From Phycisphaerales bacterium (GTDB lineage Bacteria > Planctomycetota > Phycisphaerae > UBA1845 > Fen-1342): a stretch of DNA of 64,000 nucleotides. This document shows, in pieces, positions 42,102 through 50,497 of the stretch (position 1 is its first letter; every line of letters starts with the position of its first letter). The stretch spans positions 2,108,001-2,172,000 of the forward strand of contig JADJXS010000001.1 of assembly GCA_016710275.1 (NCBI GenBank), written 5' to 3'. The notes below the pieces were generated by a model that did no database searches, had not been told where the DNA came from, and saw only the letters and a list, made by a program, of their open reading frames with translations. Made by a program: the position numbers and the translations under genes.

Positions 42102-43823
42102 TTACCCGCCGAAGCGCCGCTGCACGTCGGCAAGATCGTGCATGTCCACATCCGCATCCGCGTCCGCGTCTCCCGCGCGACAGGTCGTACCGCTCGCATA
42201 AGTAAACCCCGGCCCGCGCAGGCAGAATCGCAGCACCGTGAAATCCGCCGCGTCCACGTCGCCGTCGTTGTCCATGTCCCCAGGCGGGCGTAGCGCATAC
42301 ACCTCAAACTCCGGGATGCGCGCGGTCGCATCCACCCCTGCATCCAGCACGCGCAAGCGCACCCCCCGCGCCAAGATTGGTGCGCCAAAGTTCCGCGACA
42401 ACACGTTCGCCCCCGTCGCGTTGTAGAGCATCGTGCGGACGTGCCACGGTCCGGCGGCGCCGTCGGCCGTCTCAAACGTCAGCGCCGTCGTGTTGAAGGC
42501 CGGATTCTCGCCCGCCGCACCGGCATTGCGAAGCACAAACCCGGTCACCTCGCGCGTCAGCCCCAGATCAACGGTCAGATGGTGCGGCGGCGTCGCCGCG
42601 CTGCTGGTCCACTTGCTCACCACCGACACCACGCCGTCAAACGCCGGCGCCGGATTGCCGCTGTCGGCGCTGCGCGTCGCAAGCGGGCTGCGAGCCGCGT
42701 TCACTCCCGCCGGCGGCGAGTCAAGCATTGCCGCCGCCGCCTGTGACGGCCACACCGACGGATGCTGCGCATCGGCGGCATGCCGGAAAGCGTCGAACAG
42801 ATCGTGATCCGCCCCCGGCGGTCCGCTGCCGGCGAACGACTCGATCGAGAACGCCTGCCACGCGCCCGAGTCGGGCGGATAAATGAACCAGCACATCGCG
42901 GAGACGGGGTGTGCTCCCGGCTGCGCATTCCACGCCGCCACATCCGCCAGCGAGCCGTTCAGAAACGCCGCGCTCGCCGCTTCCTGTGCCGTGCTCGGCG
43001 GATCGGCCGCCCTGGCCCACTCCGTCACCAACGCCGGTTTGTCGGCGAAGCCGAACGAACTAAGGATCGCGAGCTGAGTGAGAATCGAGGCCAGGAAGTC
43101 GCGCCGCGCATCCGTCGCCGAGTGCCAGGGCGCGCCATATCCGTGCAACGCGAACCCATCGACCTCATTCGGCGACAATTCAGCGCATAGCGCCGCAAGC
43201 CACTCATTGCCCCCCGTGTGCCGCACTCCGGGAATCGCATCCCCCGGCGACACCGGCGCAACCAGAACAAGCTGCTCCCCCAGCGGGCTGGCGACCGATC
43301 GAATCGCGGTGCGGATGCGACGATAAGCGGCTGCGTATTCGGCAGGGGAAAGAGCCTGCCCGCCCCATTCGTCCAGCAGGTTCGGCTCATTGCCGACCTG
43401 CCAGATTCGACACACGTCGGCCAGCTCCGCCGCGGCGGATTGAGCCAATGCGTCAAAATCGCTCAGGTTGTGGGCAAATGGCGTGTTTTCGCCCCAATTG
43501 CGCTGAATTCGCACGATCAGCGTGTGTCCACGTGAAACAGCGGTGAGGAATCGCTGCTGCCGCTGCCACCCGGCGCTCCACCAGATGTCGCTGTGGGTCA
43601 TGACCGTTTCGAGGCAATAGGCGGGTCGATTGCCCGTCATCAGCTCGACGCGCCCGCTCGCGGGATCGCCGTACCAGTGAATGCCGTGCAGCCACGGGGA
43701 CGCGCGCAGTGTCGGCGCAAGCAGAATGGTCGCGAGTGCCGCAAGCATGACCCCGCGCAGCGCGCCGCCGCGAATTGCGCGACGGGCCGCCGCATCGTCG
43801 CCATGATCCACGGGGAACCGCAT
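42102..43823 (-). CDS. Secreted glycosidase-like protein with discoidin-like and dockerin-like domains
   Basis: A 573-residue exported protein. A long basic N-region and hydrophobic core end near residue 42 (TLRAS). Residues about 45-350 resemble a clan-A glycoside hydrolase barrel, with a candidate acid/base Glu in IWQVGNEPNLLDEW and a candidate nucleophile Glu in PALVTEWARA. About 375-500 is a beta domain like F5/8-type C (discoidin) modules (SKWTSSAATPPHHLTVDLG ... FEVYALRP). The C-terminus (510-573) has two dockerin-type loops (GDMDNDGDVDAADF, GDADADADVDMHDL). No numbered family can be assigned. TACACT lies 6 nt before the ATG. Confidence 0.72.
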   Translation of the reverse strand: MRFPVDHGDDAAARRAIRGGALRGVMLAALATILLAPTLRASPWLHGIHWYGDPASGRVELMTGNRPAYCLETVMTHSDIWWSAGWQRQQRFLTAVSRGHTLIVRIQRNWGENTPFAHNLSDFDALAQSAAAELADVCRIWQVGNEPNLLDEWGGQALSPAEYAAAYRRIRTAIRSVASPLGEQLVLVAPVSPGDAIPGVRHTGGNEWLAALCAELSPNEVDGFALHGYGAPWHSATDARRDFLASILTQLAILSSFGFADKPALVTEWARAADPPSTAQEAASAAFLNGSLADVAAWNAQPGAHPVSAMCWFIYPPDSGAWQAFSIESFAGSGPPGADHDLFDAFRHAADAQHPSVWPSQAAAAMLDSPPAGVNAARSPLATRSADSGNPAPAFDGVVSVVSKWTSSAATPPHHLTVDLGLTREVTGFVLRNAGAAGENPAFNTTALTFETADGAAGPWHVRTMLYNATGANVLSRNFGAPILARGVRLRVLDAGVDATARIPEFEVYALRPPGDMDNDGDVDAADFTVLRFCLRGPGFTYASGTTCRAGDADADADVDMHDLADVQRRFGG

Positions 43824-43829
43824 GCTCTG

Positions 43830-43835
43830 AGTGTA
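43830..43835 (-). promoter_or_regulatory. -10-like hexamer TACACT, 6 nt before glycosidase-like gene
   Basis: On the minus strand TACACT is separated from the ATG by CAGAGC. No -35 match. Predicted leaderless start; it also supports the long N-terminus of the protein. Confidence 0.42.
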
Positions 43836-43895
43836 CAGTCGCCACCGGCCACCGCAGCACGGAATCAGCGACCCGCGGCGGCCGAGTCCGGGGGA

Positions 43896-45578
43896 TCAGC
43901 GGATCACGAGCAGCAACTGGTCGAGCATGTCCTTGGAAACCGTGATGACGCGGCTGGCGGCCTGAAAGCCGGCGCTGGAGGTGATAAGGCCGATGAACTC
44001 GCGCGAAAGGTCCACGTTGGAAAGCTCCAGCGCGCCGCTCAGCAGCGTGCCGGCGTTGAACTGACCCGGGGCGGTGATCTGCGGATTCCCGGAATTCGGC
44101 CCCATCAGGAAGGCGTTTTCGGCATCGGCGATGAGTCCGGTCGGATTGGCGAAGTTCGCGAGGGCGAGCTGTCCGAGCCGCTGCGTCTGGCCGTTGGTGA
44201 AAATGCCGGTGATGACGCCGTCGGCGCCGATGCCGAACGTGGTGAGTGTCCCGGGCGGGTGGCCATCCTGCTGCGCCATGATGACGTCGGAGCCGGCGGT
44301 GGAGAGGCCGTGCAGGCTGGAAAAATCCATCGTGAAGGAGAGCGCCGGGTCGGCGCCTGTGCCGGCGCGGTTGATCGTGATCTGGTTGCCGTCCGCGCTG
44401 ACGAAATTGCCCTGCGAGTCAAAGGTGACGGTGCCGGTGCTGTTTGCGCCGAGCGGATTCGTGCCGTCCGGGTATTCGACGTAATAGCGCCACACCGGGC
44501 CGGCGGCGCCCGCGGCCTCACGAGTAAACGTGACGTTGACCGGCACGGCATTGCCGAGCGAATCGTAGACACTGAAGGACGTGAAGACGCCGCCGCCCGC
44601 GGCCGCCGCGGTCTGCGCAAAGGTGAACGGCAGCGGCGCACCGGCCGTGTCGCTGAGGATGTCGCTCGATGCAATCGAGATGCCGTTCGGCTCGCCCGCG
44701 TTGGAGCGGATCACCAGCGCTCCATTCTCCACGGTGACGCCCGGCGCTCCGGGCAGACCGGGCGTGGTCTGAATGCCCAGCGACGATTGCAGCCAGCCGG
44801 CAAAGTCGCCGAGCGACTGGCCGTCGGTGCCCACGACAAAGGTGCGGGTCGGCAGTTCGCGGTCGCCCTTGCTCACGCCGCGAACGGTGATCGTGCTGCC
44901 GGCCGCAAACAGCGGCACACCGGGCGCACTGGCACTGCGCAGGTCCGTGAGCGCCGTGCCGTTGTCGGCCGGGCCGCCGCCCGCGTTGACCAGCGCTTGC
45001 GACGCCGTGACCGACGATTGCGTGGCGGCGAGCGCGGCGGCGCTGAGGTCGCCGTCCATGATGACGTTTCGCGTGGAGCGCGCGACGCTGAGCGTGCCGA
45101 GCGGGATGGAGAGATCGGTGAGCGTTCCGGGGGTGACGTTTCCGGCCGTGTCCACGCCAAAGCCCTGCACATACTGGCCGTTCTTCGTGACCAGGCGATT
45201 CTCGGAGTTCACCGTGAACGCCCCGTCGCGGCTGAAAGCCTGCTGGCCGTTGGGGCGGCGAATCACGAAGAAGCCCTCTCCCTGCACGGCGACGTCGGTC
45301 GGAACCCCCGTGGTTTCGATCGAGCCGGCGGTGTGAATGCGGTGCGTCGAGCCGACCAGCGCCCCGAGTCCGTACTGAATCGGGTTGGTGCCGCCCGACG
45401 TGGTGCTGGGGGCGGTGCCGGAGGAGAGCGTATTGGCGAATTGCGTCTGAAACAGGGTGCGCGAATGCTTGAACGCCGTGGTGTTCACGTTCGCGATGTT
45501 GTTGCCGATCGTGTCGATCCGCTGCTGGTTGACGTTGATTCCCGTCAGGCCGGTGTAGAGGGCGGACGTGAGTCCCAT
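43896..45578 (-). CDS. flgE: Flagellar hook protein
   Basis: Builds the hook that joins rod and filament. Its 560 residues have the N-terminal rod-family motif LTGINVNQQRIDTIGNNIAN (about 9-28), FFVIRRPNGQQAFSRDGAFTV (about 98-118) of the FlgE/FlgF/FlgG group, a long variable middle, and the C-terminal LELSNVDLSREFIGLITSSA followed by the helical end FQAASRVITVSKDMLDQLL. The length and gene order (after flgD) favour FlgE over FlgF/FlgG. The start at MGLTSALYTG is the conserved one; an upstream GTG four codons earlier is possible. Last flagellar gene in the window. Confidence 0.93.
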   Translation of the reverse strand: MGLTSALYTGLTGINVNQQRIDTIGNNIANVNTTAFKHSRTLFQTQFANTLSSGTAPSTTSGGTNPIQYGLGALVGSTHRIHTAGSIETTGVPTDVAVQGEGFFVIRRPNGQQAFSRDGAFTVNSENRLVTKNGQYVQGFGVDTAGNVTPGTLTDLSIPLGTLSVARSTRNVIMDGDLSAAALAATQSSVTASQALVNAGGGPADNGTALTDLRSASAPGVPLFAAGSTITVRGVSKGDRELPTRTFVVGTDGQSLGDFAGWLQSSLGIQTTPGLPGAPGVTVENGALVIRSNAGEPNGISIASSDILSDTAGAPLPFTFAQTAAAAGGGVFTSFSVYDSLGNAVPVNVTFTREAAGAAGPVWRYYVEYPDGTNPLGANSTGTVTFDSQGNFVSADGNQITINRAGTGADPALSFTMDFSSLHGLSTAGSDVIMAQQDGHPPGTLTTFGIGADGVITGIFTNGQTQRLGQLALANFANPTGLIADAENAFLMGPNSGNPQITAPGQFNAGTLLSGALELSNVDLSREFIGLITSSAGFQAASRVITVSKDMLDQLLLVIR

Positions 45579-45691
45579 CGCATCGCTCACTGGGTCAAGG
45601 CGCCGGTCGACGGCTTCCGTGCCGCCGACCGTGCGACTGTCACACTCGCGGGCGTCCGTTCCCGCGCGGGGGCGCTGCCATCAGGAGCCGG

Positions 45692-46261
45692 TCAGCGAAT
45701 CAACGCGTCGGTCAGGCGCTCAAGCCAGTTTCGCGGCGCCGGCGGAGCGGCTTGCAGGGAGCGGGCCGTTCCGCCCTTGGAAGGATCACTCGTCGCGCTC
45801 GTCGCCGGCGCGGCCTGGTTCGCGGCGGCCTGCGCGTTCTCCGGCGTGGTGACGAGCGTCACGGAAGCGGCGGTGACCGCTGCGCCGGTGTCCAGTTCCA
45901 GCACCGACGTGCCGTCGTCGGCGACGCGCACCCCGGTGACCACGCCGGTGGTCAGCGCGGGCGCCCCGTCGAGGCCGATGGCGCGGGCAGCGACGAACTT
46001 GCCGATCCAGTCGGCCAGGCCGGCCGTCCGCTGCGCCTTGCCGAGCTGATCGAGCGTGCTGCTCATCTGCCCGGACAGCTCGATTTCGCGAATCTGCGCA
46101 ACCTGCCCGATCATGTCGGACGTGTTGGACGGCTCGAAGGGATCCTGCTGCTGAAGCTCGGTCGTCAGGATGCGGAAGAAATCCTCGCTCTTGAGCGAGC
46201 TGAGGCCGCGCTCGGCGGGTCGCACGGCCGGGCCGGCGGCGCTGATTCCGGCTGTCGTCAT
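45692..46261 (-). CDS. flgD: Flagellar hook-capping protein
   Basis: Scaffold that caps the growing hook. A 189-residue protein with the conserved N-terminal motif FFRILTTELQQQDPFEPSNT (about 28-47), QVAQIREIEL and a following helix; then a beta domain and an Ala/Ser-rich C-terminus shorter than in enterobacterial FlgD. AGGAG lies 7 nt before the ATG. Sits between fliK and flgE as in many flagellar operons. Confidence 0.92.
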   Translation of the reverse strand: MTTAGISAAGPAVRPAERGLSSLKSEDFFRILTTELQQQDPFEPSNTSDMIGQVAQIREIELSGQMSSTLDQLGKAQRTAGLADWIGKFVAARAIGLDGAPALTTGVVTGVRVADDGTSVLELDTGAAVTAASVTLVTTPENAQAAANQAAPATSATSDPSKGGTARSLQAAPPAPRNWLERLTDALIR

Positions 46262-46344
46262 TTCAGCACTCCTCGATTGCACCGGCGTGTTGTGATCACA
46301 CGCGATGGCGCTTCCAGAACTCGTCCGTTGCTTCGCCGTGTGCC

Positions 46345-46397
46345 ACTGCTCGGTCAGCAGTTAGAATTTTCCGGTCGCGCCACTGCTGACACAGCAG
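46345..46397. repeat. Two CTGCT/AGCAG hairpins preceded by GCCA
   Basis: GCCACTGCT-CGGTC-AGCAGT (46345-46361 perfect 6-bp stem) and GCCACTGCT-GACAC-AGCAG (46383-46397) lie in the gap between fliK and flgD. Both start like the repeat at 42081. Confidence 0.55.
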
Positions 46398-46445
46398 CGA
46401 CACGCGCACAGCAGGGACACACGCTTCAGCACTTCTGAAACCGGT

Positions 46446-47834
46446 CTAGATCACCAGGTTCACGCGCCCATGGGCGACTGCCTGCGGCGCGGTCGGCGCC
46501 GCCTCGGTTGCTGCACTCGATGCCGCGACGGCGCTCGTCGCGATCGGGGTCGCGCCCACGGCTTGTCTCGACTCGCGCTGCGGGTCGGAAGCGCCGCGGT
46601 CGGCGGCGCCGTCGGCCGTCCCATCAGCGTACGTCTGCGCCTGCGCCCAGTCGCCCGTGTCGGCGCCGCCCGGCGGGATGAACTTCACCCGCGCGAGCTG
46701 GATGCCGCTCGATTCGAGCGCGCTGCGCAGCGCGTCGAGATTCTCGGTAAGCAAGCGGTGTGCCAGGGGCGAATCGGCCTCGACTCGAAGGTCCAACTCG
46801 TTGGCCCGCAGGTCGATTTTCATGCGAATGCTGCCCAGCCAGGGCGGATCGAGGCGGAGCGTGGCGGTGCTGTGGTCGCGCCCGACGCGCGATGCGACGA
46901 GGCGCACAATCCGCTCGACGTTGGGGTCATCTCTGCCGATGGTCGCATCGGGATCGGCGGGATGTCCGGCGGGCGAACCGCTACCGGGTTCCGCGCCGCG
47001 CGCAGGCCGCGAGCCGGGCGCAGCGCCGGGCGCGGACGAAGTCACTACTCCGTGCGCGTTTGATGCCGTTGCAGTGGCGGTGCTGGAGGCGGAGGTCGCG
47101 CCGGCGCCGGGCCTGGCGGCCGGCGCGTCGGACGCGGGCGCAGCGGCCCGGGCGGCCGCGTCCACGGCGCGGGTCGCGGTCACGGACTCAACGCGTGCGG
47201 GCGTGCGGCCGGCCGCACCGGCGTCCGAAGAAACCGGCGCAGCGCCGGGGTTGGAAGCGACGCCCAGCGCGCCGGCCTGCTGCATTGCCGCCGAGGCCGA
47301 CTCGCCGCCGCGCGCATGTGCGCCGGTATGGGCGGCCTGAGCAGGGGGGTTCAGTTCATCCCGGGCGGAATTGCGCGAATGGTCCGGGGATCGTGCGGCA
47401 TCGCCCGGGTGGGTTGCAGCAGCGGGGGCCTGCGCCGCCGACGCGCGCGGGGATGAATCACCCGCCGCTCGCGAGCCGGCCTGGGCGCGGCCGTCAGACA
47501 GATCCCGCTGCTCCTGGGTGTGCAGCGCATCGCGGCGCTCGGCGTGGCGGCGGTCGGCCTGGTCGGCGGCAGCGCTTCCCGGCCGCGCCCGGCGCTCATC
47601 CTCGCGAGCGGATTGAATCGGGTCGCCGGCGTCGCGTCGCGCTTCGCGCGCATCGGCGAGCAGTTCGCGGCGGTCATCGGCGGCGGTGCGGCCTTCGCGC
47701 AGCAAAGTGGAAAAGTCGCCCGGCGGCGTGAGAAGATCGAGCAGCGCCGTCAGGGCGGCGTCATCGACGCGGCGGGCGCGCGGCGCGGCGGCGGCGGAGT
47801 CGGACGCAGGTGGGGGGACCATCACGGCGTTCAT
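46446..47834 (-). CDS. fliK: Flagellar hook-length control protein
   Basis: Measures hook length and switches export to filament proteins. A 462-residue protein: N-terminal 300 residues are low-complexity Ala/Arg/Asp/Ser-rich, as usual for the FliK ruler region. The conserved C-terminal domain (about 315-405) has ATLRLDPPWLGSIRMKIDLR, LRVEADSPLAHRLLTENLDAL and SSGIQLARVKF. An Ala-rich tail follows. AGGA precedes the ATG at 47834; it lies 8 bp after the motE-like gene. Confidence 0.88.
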   Translation of the reverse strand: MNAVMVPPPASDSAAAAPRARRVDDAALTALLDLLTPPGDFSTLLREGRTAADDRRELLADAREARRDAGDPIQSAREDERRARPGSAAADQADRRHAERRDALHTQEQRDLSDGRAQAGSRAAGDSSPRASAAQAPAAATHPGDAARSPDHSRNSARDELNPPAQAAHTGAHARGGESASAAMQQAGALGVASNPGAAPVSSDAGAAGRTPARVESVTATRAVDAAARAAAPASDAPAARPGAGATSASSTATATASNAHGVVTSSAPGAAPGSRPARGAEPGSGSPAGHPADPDATIGRDDPNVERIVRLVASRVGRDHSTATLRLDPPWLGSIRMKIDLRANELDLRVEADSPLAHRLLTENLDALRSALESSGIQLARVKFIPPGGADTGDWAQAQTYADGTADGAADRGASDPQRESRQAVGATPIATSAVAASSAATEAAPTAPQAVAHGRVNLVI

Positions 47835-47842
47835 GGGAGTTC

Positions 47843-48535
47843 CTACGGCTGTGCATCGCCCGCGGTCCTCCCTGACCCTTCGGCGTACTCGTTTGCCCCG
47901 GCGAGGCGGAGCTGCTCCAGCAGCTCGTGCATCACGCCGACGTCTTCCGGCGAAGTGAACTGTTCGAGAATCCGCTGGCCCTTGGCGGGGGGCAGGGCCA
48001 CGAAGATGCGCACCGCGTCAGCCTTCTGCTTGCGCCAGGTTCGCAGCACGTGCTCTTTGGCCATCTTGGGGTTCAGCCGCTCGACGTATTGCAGCTCGCG
48101 CTTGAAGCCCTCGTCGCGCACCGCGTCGCTGAGCTTGCGCTGCTGGTCGCGCCAATTCTCCTTCGATTTCTCGAAGTCCTCCTGCATCTGGATGAGATTC
48201 TGCAGGGCCAGGTTCAGCAGGTTCTGTCGAGCGGCAATATCGGCGGCGGCACGCTCCAGCGTGGCGCGCTGGATCTGCTCGGCCACGCGTGTACGGCGGA
48301 TTTCCTCCGCCGAGGCCGCCGGCGCGGTCATCGAGGCGGGGGCGGAGCTGGGGGCGGCCTCGCCGCTTTGTCCGTCCGCGAGACGATTGTCCAGCTCGCC
48401 GCGCAGCACCGACCCGATCAGCGCGACGCGCTCGGCGTCGAGCCGCCCGGTGGCGAAGAGAAACGCCAAGAACCCGCCGGTCGCGAGCAGCGTCGCGATG
48501 GCGGGAATGGCCGCGATGTGGAACAGTCGGTTCAC
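47843..48535 (-). CDS. motE: MotE-like flagellar protein with MgtE-N-type domain
   Basis: A 230-residue protein with one N-terminal span (about 10-30), an Ala/Pro/Ser linker, a coiled coil (about 80-150) and a C-terminal helical region (VRIFVALPPAKGQRILEQFT) of the MgtE N-domain type. This architecture matches MotE, which in some bacteria chaperones or stabilises the stator. The start overlaps the fliJ stop (ATGA) and fliK follows at once, the usual place for motE. Gene name by context and architecture. Confidence 0.78.
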   Translation of the reverse strand: MNRLFHIAAIPAIATLLATGGFLAFLFATGRLDAERVALIGSVLRGELDNRLADGQSGEAAPSSAPASMTAPAASAEEIRRTRVAEQIQRATLERAAADIAARQNLLNLALQNLIQMQEDFEKSKENWRDQQRKLSDAVRDEGFKRELQYVERLNPKMAKEHVLRTWRKQKADAVRIFVALPPAKGQRILEQFTSPEDVGVMHELLEQLRLAGANEYAEGSGRTAGDAQP

Positions 48536-49014
48536 GGTGCAGCGCTCCGATCGCGGTCCGCACGATCCGAGCGCATGGCATGCAACTGCTGTGCCAGCTC
48601 GTCTGCCTGTGCCTGATCGCCGGCGGCCACGTCGCGCAGGTGCTGCGCCAGACGCGTCTCGCGCATTTTCTCAATCACGCGCCGGTCGCGCCGCGCATCG
48701 CGCCATTCGGCCAGCCGGGCCTCCGACTGTGCCAGCAGGGCGCTCCGCTCCGCGCTGCGGGCGGAGAGCGAGCCGCGCAGGTGGGCGATCCAGGCCCGCA
48801 GCCGGGCCAGCTCGCGCGGGTCGATCGCCCCTTCGGCGGAGGCGCTGCGGATGTCGTTCTGGCGGGCCTCGATCTCGTCCTGGGTCGAAACGCACCAGGC
48901 GTCCAGTCGCGCAATCTCCGCGCGGACCTGCGCAACGGCGCGCTCGCACTCGCGTTCGCGCAGCGCGCGGACGCGGAGCAGCGTGTCGAGGCGGAAGGTG
49001 AAGCGAGCGGGCAT
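48532..49014 (-). CDS. fliJ: Flagellar export protein FliJ
   Basis: Coiled-coil protein in the centre of the export ATPase. A 160-residue, almost fully helical protein rich in Arg/Ala/Glu/Gln, beginning FTFRLDTLLRVRALRE, the FliJ family start, with a continuous heptad pattern. GGGAG lies 6 nt upstream. It follows fliI by 91 bp and is coupled to the motE-like gene. Confidence 0.87.
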   Translation of the reverse strand: MPARFTFRLDTLLRVRALRERECERAVAQVRAEIARLDAWCVSTQDEIEARQNDIRSASAEGAIDPRELARLRAWIAHLRGSLSARSAERSALLAQSEARLAEWRDARRDRRVIEKMRETRLAQHLRDVAAGDQAQADELAQQLHAMRSDRADRDRSAAP

Positions 49015-49105
49015 CGAGACTCCCGGCGGTTCGGGCCGTTGTCATTCCCGCCGGCACGGCCGCAGGCGCGACGGACAGGGCGGATTGCAGTGCGGCCGCG
49101 CCGGG

Positions 49106-50497
49106 CTATCCGGCGGGTCGCGCTGCGGGTCGTGTGTCGACACGGCGATCCGGCGCTCCCGCATCCGCTACTGCGGACAGCGCCGGCTCCAGCGCGAGCA
49201 GCGCGGAGACGTTGTCCGCATAGTCCGCACCGCTGTCGCGATCCTGCGTCAGAAAGGCCTCGACCAGCGGCCGGGTGCGGACGGCGACGTCGTACTCGGG
49301 GTTCGTTCCCTTGACGTACGCGCCGATGTTCACGAGATCCTCAATGTCGTTCCAGGTGGCCAGCACGCGCCGCAGACGCCGCGCAGCGCGGCGATGCGGT
49401 TCTTCGATCACGTCGTCCGCCACGCGGCTGATGCTGTGGAGCACGTCGATGGCGGGAAAGTGCCCGCGATTGGCGAGCGAGCGCGACAGCCAGATGTGAC
49501 CATCGAGAATGCCGCGCACGGCGTCGGCCAGCGGCTCGCCGATGTCGTCGCCCTCGACGAGCACGGTGTAGATGCCGGTGATGCTGCCCGCCTCTGATCT
49601 CCCGGCGCGCTCCAGCAGCCGCGGCAGCAGGGCATATACGCTGGGGGGATAGCCCTTGGCGGTGGGCGGCTCGCCGGCGGCCAGGCCGAGCTGGCGCTGC
49701 GCCATCGCCAGCCGGGTCAGTGAGTCCATCATGAACAGCACGTTGTGCCCGCGGTCGCGGAAATACTCGGCGATGGCGGTGGCGTGCAGGCAGGCGCGGA
49801 CGCGCAACGCGGCCGGTTCATCGCTGGTGCAGGCCACGACCACGCTGCGGGCAAGGCCCTCTGGTCCGAGCTGCTTCTCGACGAAATCGCGCACTTCGCG
49901 GCCGCGCTCGCCGATCAGCGCCACCACGTTCACGTCCGCCTGCGTCCGGCGGCAGATCATCCCCATCAGCACGCTCTTGCCGACGCCCGTGCCGGCGAAG
50001 ACGCCCAGCCGCTGGCCGAGACCGGCGGTGAGCAGGGCGTCGATCGCGCGGACGCCGAGGCCCAGCGGTGCATCCACGGCGCGGCGGCGGAGCGGGGCCG
50101 GCGCGGATTGCTGAAGCGGATAGCGAAGGTTCAGGATCGGAGCAGGGCGACCGTCCAGCGGCGCTCCCTCGGCGTCGATGACGCGCCCGAGCAGGTCATG
50201 GCCGACCGCGGCGCCGGGAGCGGCACTGACGCACCGCACCGCGTCGCCGGGGCGGATGCCGGCCGCGTCGCCGAACAGGGAGACCAGCGCCTCCTCGGCG
50301 CGGGCGCCGATGACCTCGCCGCTGATGGTCGCCCCCGCGGCGGTCCGCAATTCACAACGCGCACCGATCGGTGCCGGGAACCCGGCTGTGCCGACGGTCT
50401 GGCCGCGGATGGTCTTCACGCGGCCGCTGATGCGCTCCGCAACGATCGTGGGCACCTCGTCGATCAAGCGCTCGAATGGCGGATCATAGGCCTGCAT
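49106..50497 (-). CDS. fliI: Flagellum-specific ATP synthase FliI
   Basis: ATPase of flagellar type III export. A 463-residue protein of the F1-beta/FliI family: Walker A GVFAGTGVGKSVLMG (about 170-184), IGERGREVRDFVEKQLG, Walker B NVLFMMDSLTRLAMAQRQLG (about 255-274), and the conserved SLANRGHFPAIDVLHSISRV (about 348-367). The start ATG shares its A with the stop of fliH (TGATG). The C-terminal 15 residues are unconserved. Confidence 0.96.
   Translation of the reverse strand: MQAYDPPFERLIDEVPTIVAERISGRVKTIRGQTVGTAGFPAPIGARCELRTAAGATISGEVIGARAEEALVSLFGDAAGIRPGDAVRCVSAAPGAAVGHDLLGRVIDAEGAPLDGRPAPILNLRYPLQQSAPAPLRRRAVDAPLGLGVRAIDALLTAGLGQRLGVFAGTGVGKSVLMGMICRRTQADVNVVALIGERGREVRDFVEKQLGPEGLARSVVVACTSDEPAALRVRACLHATAIAEYFRDRGHNVLFMMDSLTRLAMAQRQLGLAAGEPPTAKGYPPSVYALLPRLLERAGRSEAGSITGIYTVLVEGDDIGEPLADAVRGILDGHIWLSRSLANRGHFPAIDVLHSISRVADDVIEEPHRRAARRLRRVLATWNDIEDLVNIGAYVKGTNPEYDVAVRTRPLVEAFLTQDRDSGADYADNVSALLALEPALSAVADAGAPDRRVDTRPAARPAG

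Noticed and set aside
46326..46349. TGGCAC-like site before flgD as a sigma-54 promoter
   Set aside because: The GC element is one base out of register and the -12 region reads GAAGC, not TTGC.
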